From the NCBI GenBank assembly GCA_902791865.1, contig CADAXK010000011.1, positions 1-64,000 of the forward strand: a stretch of 64,000 nucleotides of DNA, read 5' to 3'. Position numbers and translations under genes: made by a program. Of this stretch, positions 1 to 7,558 are shown one piece after another. Positions within the stretch are counted from its first letter, which is position 1. Each line of letters begins with the position of its first letter. The notes beneath the pieces were generated by a model. That model was not told where the DNA came from and ran no database searches. It saw only the letters and a list, made by a program, of their open reading frames with translations. The stretch comes from an uncultured Bacteroidia bacterium. GTDB lineage: Bacteria > Bacteroidota > Bacteroidia > Bacteroidales > ML635J-15.

Positions 1-2212
1 GGTTGAGCGCTTCGCTGGCAGGGCTGCAGGTGAGCGTGCCGAAGTCCTGGGCCGACAGCTGTATCGGGGAGCCGGAGCGGCAGAAGTTGTCGACCTGGGT
101 GAGCGTGGCGTTCATCTCGCGTGCGAAGTTGACCGTTACGCTGGCCTCGCCGGAGCATGTCTCGTTGCCCATGTAGTACTCGTGCCAGGTGAAGGTGTAG
201 TCGCCGTAGACGTTCACGGTAACATCGGTTATTGGCTGGTTTACGGCGCTGAAGGTAACGGTGCCGGGGCCCGTGTAGGTCCATTCGCCGGTGTTCTGAG
301 GATATGCGAAGCTGCCGGCGCTGAGGGTTGCGGTATTGCCGCAGGGGCTCGTGCTGACAGGTGTCGCGCTCGGGTTGCAGGTTGTTACGCCGCCGTTGCT
401 TGTCACTGTTACTGAAGGCGTAGGCTCGATGCAGCAGTCTGCATGGTGGGCCGGCTTGACATGTACCGTAATCGTGGTGTCGTAGGTGCAGCCGAAGTTG
501 TCCGTCGCCGAGAAGGTGTACGGTATCAGCGACCAGTTGTCCTGGTCGGGGTTCTGTACTACGGCTGTGGCGTCGGCACTGCCGTTCTGGCCGGTTGCCA
601 TGCCTACGCCGCTCCATGAATAGCCGCTACCATTAGATGGATAGGTATTGGTGAACGACCAGGTGTCGTTTGGATAAAGGTCTGCTGCGAAATACAAACC
701 CCATTCGAATATCCAGCCGTTATCAGAGCTCAAGTGGTCGCATACATATATTGTCCATGTACCATTGAGAGGACAACCGATGAGAGAAGACATGCTTTCG
801 TATGTTCCGTAGTCGCCTTCATTAAGTATTTCGGTTCTTTCGGTATTTCCACAAGGGTCAGTATACGATTCGTATGTTGTTGGTCCGTTAGGTCCGAAAG
901 GAGTTGTTGATGTCGGTGTAAAGTTATAGGAATAACCTTCACCAGCGGTATAGTAGCAGTCGCTTGAAGAATATGGGTCTGGAGCATGTCCAAGGTGAAT
1001 GTTTCCACCACTGCTCGAACCTGATACATTAGTACCACCATGGTTGGTCCAGTGAAGAGAAGACATTGTTCCGCCTGAATAAGCATGAAGCAGACACATC
1101 TGTCCGTTAGGGCACTGAAGTACCATCGAAAGGTCGCCGAGGTATGAGTGCTCCATATTGAGGTAAATACGTTCGATATCGTTTATTGTGTTAATTCTTG
1201 CATCATCGGCAAAAATATCGAATTCGAGGCTAGTGTTGTAGCAGGTACTGTTACCATCGGGAAGGAAGGTTGCACCAGCAATAATTGGTGGACGGATAGC
1301 AGTCCAAGGATCGATATGTGGTTCGCCATGTAGCGAAACGGTTGTTCCAGGACAAACTGAATCGGGTCCGAATGTAACATTTGGCCATGTAGGCTTAAGT
1401 GAAACACGTACCTTGCGGGTGTTAATGTTTCTATTCAAACAACCACGGGTATCAGCAGCACTACATATTACCATGAAACCACCACTCTCGGTGAATGTAT
1501 AGTTAAGAGTCTGTCCACCTTGTGGATGAATTGTATCATTATTAGAATTGATGATACCCCATGTATAAACCAGAGTAGATTCGCTTTGATCGTACTGAGC
1601 ACCATTGTTATCGAAGTGTGTTGAAGCCGTAAAACTTACTGCCGTACCGTTGCACACATCGTAGAATGTCTCGTTCTGGCCAGTAGCCTGATTAAGTTCA
1701 GTTGTAGGGCTTACACTTGGGTTTATCGTAGTCTGGAAAGTCTGGCACATATCACCGCACCAAATCTTGGCAGCAAATCCAGCGCCAGTTGTCGTTGACG
1801 ATGACCATACAATCTGTAAAGAACCACGGTTTGAAGTGAAAGTCCGTCCATTCAACGAAGTTCCAGTAGCGTTGGAAACAAGAACCTGCTGAGAAATACC
1901 GTCCTTGATAGTCATCGTTGTTCCGGAACCGAGGTTAAACTGTGTGAACTTAAGGCTGATAGCACCAGAGTTGGTAGATGCTATATCCCTTATTATACTT
2001 TCGTTTGCGCTATAGTTACCGCTTGAACCACCGCTATCGTAAAGCAGAGCGGCAGGACTTGATTCCGAAGAACCGCCAGCCGGACAAGCAATCTCGAAAG
2101 TATTACCTGACGATCCAGCCTGATTAAGCCTGTATTCTGGTGTTGTCTGCGCCAATGCTACCGTGCAAGCCGCCATGATAGCGACAAGCACCATTACTAA
2201 TCTCTTATTCAT
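1..2212 (-). CDS. Large secreted adhesin-like protein with CUB-like, PKD-like and P domains (C-terminus beyond window)
   Basis: This is an uninterrupted reading frame I translated from the ATG at 2212 down to base 2, about 737 residues; the gene runs off the left edge. Residues 1-21 are a signal peptide ending in ALAQ. Residues about 38-152 look like a CUB-like beta sandwich, 180-272 like a PKD/Ig domain, and 342-508 like a proprotein-convertase P domain (LNMEHSYLGDLSMVL, then GTWTIYVCDH and GWIFEWGLYF). Further Ig-like modules follow. Such mosaics are common among T9SS cargo and cell-surface adhesins of Bacteroidota; the sorting domain would lie outside the window. The start overlaps the stop of the upstream small gene by 8 bases, so the two are probably co-translated. 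GC content jumps from about 40-50% to about 65-68% below base 600, without loss of frame. Confidence 0.85.
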   Translation of the reverse strand, partial: MNKRLVMVLVAIMAACTVALAQTTPEYRLNQAGSSGNTFEIACPAGGSSESSPAALLYDSGGSSGNYSANESIIRDIASTNSGAISLKFTQFNLGSGTTMTIKDGISQQVLVSNATGTSLNGRTFTSNRGSLQIVWSSSTTTGAGFAAKIWCGDMCQTFQTTINPSVSPTTELNQATGQNETFYDVCNGTAVSFTASTHFDNNGAQYDQSESTLVYTWGIINSNNDTIHPQGGQTLNYTFTESGGFMVICSAADTRGCLNRNINTRKVRVSLKPTWPNVTFGPDSVCPGTTVSLHGEPHIDPWTAIRPPIIAGATFLPDGNSTCYNTSLEFDIFADDARINTINDIERIYLNMEHSYLGDLSMVLQCPNGQMCLLHAYSGGTMSSLHWTNHGGTNVSGSSSGGNIHLGHAPDPYSSSDCYYTAGEGYSYNFTPTSTTPFGPNGPTTYESYTDPCGNTERTEILNEGDYGTYESMSSLIGCPLNGTWTIYVCDHLSSDNGWIFEWGLYFAADLYPNDTWSFTNTYPSNGSGYSWSGVGMATGQNGSADATAVVQNPDQDNWSLIPYTFSATDNFGCTYDTTITVHVKPAHHADCCIEPTPSVTVTSNGGVTTCNPSATPVSTSPCGNTATLSAGSFAYPQNTGEWTYTGPGTVTFSAVNQPITDVTVNVYGDYTFTWHEYYMGNETCSGEASVTVNFAREMNATLTQVDNFCRSGSPIQLSAQDFGTLTCSPASEALN

Positions 2213-2645
2213 TGCCGTACCCTTTCATTGCATTATACATTTCTGAAATTTCCTTGTTGGAGTAGAATCCAATGATGGTGTTTGTCTTGCCAACGCGGTA
2301 GAAATTGCGATGGTCGTAAGGCCTTTCGTAGTAGAATTCTGCGATGTTAACCTTTCCAGGTTCAATCGACTCTACCATTCCAGCTCTTTCACCAGTTTCT
2401 GGATCCTTGTAGTAGAGATACTCGAAACCATCAATCTTCTGTTGCATTTCTGGTTCTGCTATGTACCACGAATGATCGAGTTCATAGTTCAGAAGTTCGA
2501 GGATCAGAGGAGTTTCCTTCTGCATGCGCTGTAAATGTTCGAGGCTGTAAGCCTTTTCCAAGCGCGGATCGATCTGCACTGTCTGTGCATAGCTAAAGCC
2601 ACATATCATCGTGACAATCAGCATAATAAAAAACTTCCTTTTCAT
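2205..2645 (-). CDS. Small secreted protein of unknown function, upstream partner of the adhesin
   Basis: This 146-residue protein has a clear signal peptide (hydrophobic IMLIVTMICGFSYA, cleavage before QTVQ). The mature part is mixed and charged, with no cysteines and no motif I recognise. Tyrosine- and glutamate-rich stretches such as AEFYYERPYD suggest a small beta-rich periplasmic or surface domain. The stop codon lies inside the first codons of the adhesin gene (8-base overlap), so the two genes form a two-gene unit and may act together in export or surface display; that role is inference. The start is an ATG followed directly by basic KRK residues. Confidence 0.75.
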   Translation of the reverse strand: MKRKFFIMLIVTMICGFSYAQTVQIDPRLEKAYSLEHLQRMQKETPLILELLNYELDHSWYIAEPEMQQKIDGFEYLYYKDPETGERAGMVESIEPGKVNIAEFYYERPYDHRNFYRVGKTNTIIGFYSNKEISEMYNAMKGYGNE

Positions 2646-2879
2646 ATTCTTTTTATTTATTATTTACCAATTAATAATATTTCTCTCTACCCCTATGACA
2701 ACTGAAACATCAATTTCGTTGCCTGGGATTTAAAAAAAAATTCAACTTTTTTTTAACTTCAACATTTATACTATTTTACGCAATATAAGACTGCAAAGTA
2801 AATTAAAAAAATTGAATAAATGTTAATTAATTTTAATTTTTGTTAATATTTTTAACAAACAACTGAGAATCAGTGGATA

Positions 2880-3122
2880 ACGTTTAACGTTCAAGGTTCA
2901 ATGTTTAATTGTTCAACGTTCAAGGGGTTCAACGTTTAAGAGGTTCAACGTTTAAGGTTCAAGGATTTGATAATTAGCTACGCTGAGCTGAAGGTTGCTT
3001 GCGCGAGCTAAAGGTTGAAAATTTGATGATTTGATTGTGGGCGTGAAGGTTCAAAGGCTTGCAGGCTTCTCATCTGCTAGACGGTCTGGCCGTTAGACTG
3101 CTAGCCTGCGAACCTGTAAGAC
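2880..3122 (+). repeat. Intergenic repeat island (GTTCAACGTTCAA modules and GCCTG/CAGGC modules)
   Basis: The gap between the two flanking minus-strand genes has an AT-rich half (2646-2879, presumably promoter and leader of the small secreted gene) and this repeat half. From 2887 to about 2965 there are at least five imperfect copies of GGTTCAACGTTTAAGG. They are followed by AGCTACGCTGAGCTGAAGG and GCGCGAGCTAAAGG, then a GATTTGATGATTTGA tract. From about 3056 a second module type holds many short CTGCTAG / GCCTG / CAGGC words that can fold back on each other. No reading frame with coding character is present. Confidence 0.7.
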
Positions 3123-3124
3123 TT

Positions 3125-4549
3125 TTATTTCTTTCTCTTCTGATTCTCGATTATCTTAAAAAGATATTTCTCGAAATTTTCGGCAGGAGAAGGAGCCGGT
3201 GACATTACCAACATTCCCTGTGGGTCTATCAAGTAGTATGTAGGATATGCCCTTACCTTATAATCAGAGATAACTTTGCTGTTAATTTCTGCGAAAAGAA
3301 ATGTCCAGTTGAGCGAATTATCTGCAATAAACTTCTTTGCCTTTTCCTTGTCGCTGTCGGTAAGTATCGTCACAAATATGCAAAGACCTTTATAGCGATT
3401 ATATACGCGTTTCAGCACATCGAATTCGGCAGCAGAGGAATATGTCTGCGTATTGGCGAACTGCAAGTACAGATATTTGCCTTTGAAGTCGCTTAGCGAC
3501 ATCATGTTGCCAACCGTATCGGGCAACTCAAACGGCAAAGCTACAGTTCCTTTTGCCATTGTTAGCGAATTGTCGGCAATATTCTGCGCAATTTGCTGAT
3601 GGATTGGATATTCTGTTGTAATATAAAGAGAATCGAGTGTCAGCAGAAGAGGTAGCCACTGCAAATTGTCGTTGGCAAAGGCGTCGTTTAAACCTTTTAG
3701 CATAACTAGTTCGCGGAATTGTTTGCGCTTATGCTTAGGATTCGAGCCTATCAACTTGTGTAGCAACGAAATGCTATGCCCGTATGTTATTATCCTGTAT
3801 AAATCTGCACCGCCTGGAGAAACTAGATAGTTGTCGAAATAGTTGTTGTAAATCGAATTGAAGAGATCCATGTATGCAGGATTGTCGTACAGTATCTCCT
3901 TATTTGAATAGTATGAATAAACTAATGCTGATTCATATTCTCGCTTTGTAACCATTTCCTTCAGTGCTGCAATGCGGTAGCGACGATATTGCTGAAAATA
4001 TGTATTGCTGTATTTTTTGTACCTTGAGTTTATATTATTTATAAAGGTATCAACATCTGTCTTCAACCCATTAATATACAAATCTTCCATTTTCAGGTTG
4101 TAGTAGCGGTTGAAATAATAGTCAAAATCCATGATAAGGTAATTGAGGTCTGTTTCCTTCATGTTCTTAATACCCAGATGCATTTCAGTAGGCTCGAAAT
4201 ACGAATTGAAAAGTTCTGCATTTGTCCGTTCTACATATTCTGGCAAAATAATTTCATAATTGCCATTAGGTTCTGCATAGAAATACACATAGTATACACC
4301 AAATTCTGCAAATATATATGTTATCCTATCGATCCCAAAATCAGCCACAAAGTTCCCATCACCATCAACCCTCAGACGGAAAACCTCCTCCTTAATGTAA
4401 GTTATCCTATCCTGGTAACGGTAGAATATAAGTTCGCTATTGGCATACTCTTTGGCATTTCCGAAGACATGGGTAGCATACATCGACGACACCGAAAGAC
4501 CAAGCAAACAGAGCGAGCACAACAAAATCTTCCTTAAATATTCAAGCAT
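3125..4549 (-). CDS. Secreted thioredoxin-fold (TlpA-like) protein lacking the CXXC cysteines
   Basis: This is a 474-residue protein from the ATG at 4549. A longer frame begins with TTG at 4573 and is less likely, because the ATG gives a standard signal peptide (MLEYLRKILLCSLCLLGL). The N-terminal 330 residues resemble the helical, DUF-like region seen before TlpA domains in many Bacteroidota proteins and are rich in Tyr and Asn. The C-terminal 120 residues are thioredoxin-like: a LSDFKGKYLYLQFANTQTYS strand, the cis-proline loop VRAYPTYYLI, and DPQG. The WCXXC redox site is replaced by a QTYS segment without cysteine, so it cannot act as a normal disulfide reductase; a binding or folding role is inferred. 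Confidence 0.8.
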   Translation of the reverse strand: MLEYLRKILLCSLCLLGLSVSSMYATHVFGNAKEYANSELIFYRYQDRITYIKEEVFRLRVDGDGNFVADFGIDRITYIFAEFGVYYVYFYAEPNGNYEIILPEYVERTNAELFNSYFEPTEMHLGIKNMKETDLNYLIMDFDYYFNRYYNLKMEDLYINGLKTDVDTFINNINSRYKKYSNTYFQQYRRYRIAALKEMVTKREYESALVYSYYSNKEILYDNPAYMDLFNSIYNNYFDNYLVSPGGADLYRIITYGHSISLLHKLIGSNPKHKRKQFRELVMLKGLNDAFANDNLQWLPLLLTLDSLYITTEYPIHQQIAQNIADNSLTMAKGTVALPFELPDTVGNMMSLSDFKGKYLYLQFANTQTYSSAAEFDVLKRVYNRYKGLCIFVTILTDSDKEKAKKFIADNSLNWTFLFAEINSKVISDYKVRAYPTYYLIDPQGMLVMSPAPSPAENFEKYLFKIIENQKRKK

Positions 4550-4620
4550 AATATCAGTTTTTCTAAACTGCAAAACTAAAATTTAAGTTTAAAACATAAT
4601 GCAATGTAATGCCAAATTTA

Positions 4621-5036
4621 TGAAACATGGGATGTTAAAGGAAGGGGCGGTGGGCTAAAGCCAGTTTCTATGGCTGACGCCGTTTCTGAGTTTCTATGTT
4701 TCTGGTTTAACTTCGTTGAGGGCTGCGCCGTTCAATGGGCTGGCGCCCATTTCTGGGTTTCTGGTTTCAGGGTTCAACGTTCAAAGGGTTCAATTGTTCA
4801 AAGGCTGCGCCGTTCAATGCCTACGGCGTTTCTATGTTTCATGGGCTAAAGCCCGTTTCTATGCCTACGGCGTTTCTGTAGAGACGCGCCATGGCACGTC
4901 TTTACAGAGACCGACGCCGTTCAGGTTCAATGTTCAAAGGGTTCAATGTTCAAAGATTAGTGCCACGGCGCGATTGTACAAGATGGTGGGCAACGCACGT
5001 TTGAAGATTTGAAGATTCAAAAATTTGATAACAAAA
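4621..5036 (+). repeat. Modular repeat island of mini-hairpins with GTTTCTATG and GTTCAACGTTCAA spacers
   Basis: Most of this 800-base gap is a patterned non-coding island. Short hairpins of the form GGCT-N-GCC occur at 4653-4662, 4671-4681, 4721-4729, 4737-4748 (GGGCTGGCGCCC), 4803-4811, 4819-4827, 4843-4854 (GGGCTAAAGCCC) and 4863-4871. They alternate with GTTTCTATG, TTTCTGGTTTCAGGG and GTTCAACGTTCAAAGGG. A 30-base palindrome sits at 4877-4906, and a decayed relative near 4960-4980. Bases 5037-5303 are AT-rich with nothing recognised. A plus-strand reading frame across 4716-5012 is a by-product of the repeats. Confidence 0.75.
4877..4906. repeat. Palindromic hairpin element, CCATGGCACG-core family
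   Basis: The arms GTAGAGACG and CGTCTTTAC pair, with one G-T wobble, around the core CGCCATGGCA. The same core with different but still pairing arms occurs at 6407-6432 and 58949-58980, and core-less relatives occur at 7428-7457, 47037-47056 and 59045-59070. Confidence 0.8.
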
Positions 5037-5303
5037 AAATATTTATAATATATCCTTTAAAATCAATGAATTAGCCTCCGTTTTTGAATTTTTATTGTTT
5101 TTGCAAAAAAAGACTAATGTACAACTAAACAACATGTTCAAATAAATATAATAATTATAGATTATGCAATTTTTGATTGATGTAAAGATAAAATTTGTGT
5201 GAAAAATGTAAAATTTCGCTTTGAAGTAAAAAAAAATGAATATAACTTTGTCCCCGATTTCGCATTCTTCATTAGTGAAATATTATTGTTCGACATTCAA
5301 ATA

Positions 5304-5334
5304 CAAAAGGAAGCCCACAGGACTTCCTTTTGTT
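5304..5334 (-). terminator. Intrinsic terminator after the GGGtGRT gene
   Basis: AAAAGGAAG and CTTCCTTTT can pair across a short loop (CCCACAGGA on the plus strand), 20 bases past the stop codon. T/A runs flank both sides, so it could work in either direction. Confidence 0.7.
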
Positions 5335-5354
5335 GCTTTTATGTCTGCATGAAA

Positions 5355-6365
5355 TTACTTCTTCATAGCTTCCTCAACCGATACAGCTACGGCTACTGTT
5401 GCGCCTACCATAGGGTTGTTGCCCATGCCAAGGAATCCCATCATCTCTACATGTGCCGGAACCGATGACGAACCTGCAAACTGAGCATCGGAGTGCATAC
5501 GACCCATGGTGTCGGTCATACCGTACGAAGCAGGACCAGCAGCCATATTGTCGGGGTGAAGAGTACGGCCTGTTCCACCACCCGAAGCTACCGAGAAATA
5601 CTTCTTGCCAGCAAGTATTCTTTCCTTCTTGTATGTACCTGCAACAGGATGCTGGAAACGAGTCGGGTTGGTCGAATTGCCAGTGATTGAAACGTCAACG
5701 TCTTCCTTCCACATTATAGCAACGCCTTCGCGAACATCGTCAGCACCATAGCAGTTGACTTTTGCACGCGGTCCATTGGAATAAGCCTTGCGGCGTACTT
5801 CCTTCAGTTCGCCAGTGTAGTAATCGAACTCCGTCTGAACGTATGTGAAACCGTTGATGCGCGAAATTATCATTGCAGCGTCCTTGCCAAGTCCGTTGAG
5901 GATAACGCGAAGTGGATTCTTGCGAACTTTGTTTGCCATTTCGGCAATCTTGATTGCACCTTCGGCGGCTGCGAACGACTCATGTCCTGCGAGGAATGCG
6001 AAACACTGTGTTTCTTCGCTCAGCAGACGAGCTGCCAAGTTACCATGTCCGCGTCCAACCTTACGGTCGTCGGCTACAGAACCTTTTATGCAGAATGCCT
6101 GCAGACCTTCACCGATTGCCTCAGCGGCTTCAGCTGCGGTCTTGCATCCTTTCTTGATTGCTATTGCTGCACCAACAACGTAAGCCCATTTTGCATTCTC
6201 GAAGCAGATGTTTTGTGTCTGTTCACATTCGAGGTATGGGTCGATTCCGTACTGGTCGCATATCTTGTTTGCTTCTTCAATAGAAGCTATGCCGTATGAA
6301 TTGAGAACTTTGGTAATGTTCTCCATACGACGTTCTTGACTTTCAAATTTTACTTCCCTAATCAT
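5355..6365 (-). CDS. GGGtGRT family protein
   Basis: This 336-residue protein is very well conserved with the family named for its GGGTGRT motif, visible here in SVASGGGTGRTLHPDNMAAG. Other family blocks are GEGLQAFCIKGSVADDRK, LAGHESFAAAEGAIKIAE, SITGNSTNPTRFQHPV and GMGNNPMVGATVAVAV. The biochemical role of the family is not established as far as I know. Its usual neighbour, as here, is a NifU-like iron-sulfur scaffold protein 88 bases upstream, which suggests a metal- or cofactor-related job. The first ATG is kept because SQERRMENITKVLNSYGI aligns with the N-terminus I remember for homologues. There is no signal peptide, so it is cytoplasmic. Confidence 0.9.
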   Translation of the reverse strand: MIREVKFESQERRMENITKVLNSYGIASIEEANKICDQYGIDPYLECEQTQNICFENAKWAYVVGAAIAIKKGCKTAAEAAEAIGEGLQAFCIKGSVADDRKVGRGHGNLAARLLSEETQCFAFLAGHESFAAAEGAIKIAEMANKVRKNPLRVILNGLGKDAAMIISRINGFTYVQTEFDYYTGELKEVRRKAYSNGPRAKVNCYGADDVREGVAIMWKEDVDVSITGNSTNPTRFQHPVAGTYKKERILAGKKYFSVASGGGTGRTLHPDNMAAGPASYGMTDTMGRMHSDAQFAGSSSVPAHVEMMGFLGMGNNPMVGATVAVAVSVEEAMKK

Positions 6366-6406
6366 AATCTTTTTAATTTAATTTAATTAATAATTGGTTT
6401 GTTTTT

Positions 6407-6432
6407 TAGCATCACGCCATGGCACGATGCTA
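6407..6432. repeat. Palindromic hairpin element between the two co-directional genes
   Basis: TAGCATC and GATGCTA pair perfectly around ACGCCATGGCAC. It lies between the scaffold gene and the GGGtGRT gene, so it would form a hairpin in a shared transcript. It shares the CCATGGCACG core with 4877-4906 and 58949-58980. There is no T-tract on the minus strand after it, so it is not a typical terminator. Confidence 0.8.
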
Positions 6433-6453
6433 CCAATTATCAATTGTCTATTT

Positions 6454-7155
6454 TTATTCGATTCTCGGGTCTATGAATTTTACTGCGCCCTGTTCCTTTG
6501 AGAAACGACCATAACTTGCAGTTGCCTTCTTGAGAGCTTCGTTTGCATCGGTACCTTTCTTTATGAGGTCCATCATAACGCCGAGGCGAACAAATTCGTA
6601 ACCACAAACTTCATCGTCTTCGTCGAGAGCAATCTTTGTTACATAGCCTTCTGCCATTTCAAGGTAGCGAACGCCTTTTTCCTTGGTAGCAAACATTGTT
6701 GCAATCTGCGAACGAAGGCCCTTGCCTAAGTCTTCTAGTCCGGCACCGATTACAAGGCCACCTTCGGAGAAAGCCGACTGGGTGCGTCCGTAAACAATCT
6801 GCAGGAAAAGTTCACGCATTGCTGTGTTAATGGCATCGCATACGAGGTCGGTGTTGAGAGCTTCGAGCAAAGTCTTTCCGACAAGGATTTCACCAGCCAT
6901 TGCTGCTGAGTGTGTCATTCCCGAGCATCCGATGGTTTCAACCAAAGCTTCTTCAATAATTCCGTCCTTTACATTGAGCGTAAGCTTGCAGGCTCCCTGC
7001 TGTGGTGCGCACCAGCCAATGCCGTGTGTCAAGCCTGATATGTCCTTTACTTCCTTGACCTTTACCCATTTGCCTTCTTCGGGAATGGGAGCCGGACCGT
7101 GATTCGGACCTTTTTTCACGCAACACATGTGTTGCACTTCGTGTGAATAAATCAT
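6454..7155 (-). CDS. NifU/IscU-like iron-sulfur cluster assembly scaffold protein, GGGtGRT-associated
   Basis: This is a 233-residue cytoplasmic protein. Its middle part resembles the NifU N-terminal scaffold fold (DGIIEEALVETIGCSGMTHSAAMAGEIL and LLEALNTDLVCDAI around the conserved cysteines). Cysteines at GWCAPQQGACKL, TIGCSG and DLVCDA could hold an iron-sulfur cluster. It differs from housekeeping IscU by a long C-terminal part (RYLEMAEGYVTKIALDEDDE and onward) and belongs to the version found next to GGGtGRT in anaerobes. It is the first gene of the two-gene unit. I infer that it delivers or holds a cluster for GGGtGRT. Confidence 0.85.
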   Translation of the reverse strand: MIYSHEVQHMCCVKKGPNHGPAPIPEEGKWVKVKEVKDISGLTHGIGWCAPQQGACKLTLNVKDGIIEEALVETIGCSGMTHSAAMAGEILVGKTLLEALNTDLVCDAINTAMRELFLQIVYGRTQSAFSEGGLVIGAGLEDLGKGLRSQIATMFATKEKGVRYLEMAEGYVTKIALDEDDEVCGYEFVRLGVMMDLIKKGTDANEALKKATASYGRFSKEQGAVKFIDPRIE

Positions 7156-7295
7156 AAATCGTAATATTTTAAATGTTAGCAGTTTGAGTTACATCGTAAA
7201 AAATAATAGTCTTCCGACTATTGCAAAAATATGTAAAAGTTAGACACAAAATGTTGTATAGCAGGATTTGTAATGCCTATTTTTTAACAAGCGAT

Positions 7296-7558
7296 GTTAA
7301 TGGCTAACGCCAGGTTCAAAGTTTAACTTCGTTGAGGGCTACGCCGTTCTATGGCTTCGCCGTTTCAAGGGCTAACGCCCGTTTCTGGGTTTCTGGTTTC
7401 AGGGTTCAACGTTCGTCCATGATTCGATGTAGAGTCGTTGCGCGCAACGACTCTACAATTCAAAGGGGGCAAAGTTCAAGGGTTCAATGTTCAAGGATTT
7501 GAAAATTCGAAAATTTGAAAATTCAATGATTTAACGATTCAATGAATCGTAGTGATGG
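7296..7558 (+). repeat. Modular repeat island, second large copy
   Basis: This fills most of the 403-base gap behind the Nudix gene; 7156-7295 is AT-rich leader of the scaffold gene. Mini-hairpins lie at 7301-7312 (TGGCTAACGCCA), 7337-7345, 7353-7361 and 7369-7380 (GGGCTAACGCCC). They are followed by GTTTCTGGGTTTCTGGTTTC, AGGGTTCAACGTTC and a 30-base perfect palindrome. The run GTTTAACTTCGTTGAGGGCT and the GGGTTTCTGG... run recur nearly unchanged in the 4.6-5.0 kb island, in the same order and direction. The end (7495-7550) is a GATTTGAAAATTC tract touching the Nudix stop codon. Confidence 0.75.
7428..7457. repeat. Perfect 30-base palindrome
   Basis: TGTAGAGTCGTTGCG is followed directly by its exact reverse complement. 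It keeps the outer GTAGA/TCTAC words of the palindrome family but has a GCGC centre instead of CCATGG. Confidence 0.9.

Noticed and set aside
730-1407. Two minus-strand frames of 118 and 74 residues and a plus-strand frame in the adhesin region
   Set aside because: All are other-frame shadows of the long adhesin frame, which I translated through the region without a stop.
4716-5012. Plus-strand 98-residue reading frame in the repeat island
   Set aside because: The predicted protein is only the translation of hairpin and spacer repeats; no signal for translation and no coding bias.
4621-5036. Repeat islands as CRISPR arrays
   Set aside because: Units are irregular in length, there are no constant 25-37 base repeats with unique spacers, and no cas genes are present.
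5199-5468. Plus-strand 89-residue reading frame before and within the GGGtGRT gene
   Set aside because: It overlaps the terminator and the 3' end of a clear gene on the other strand.
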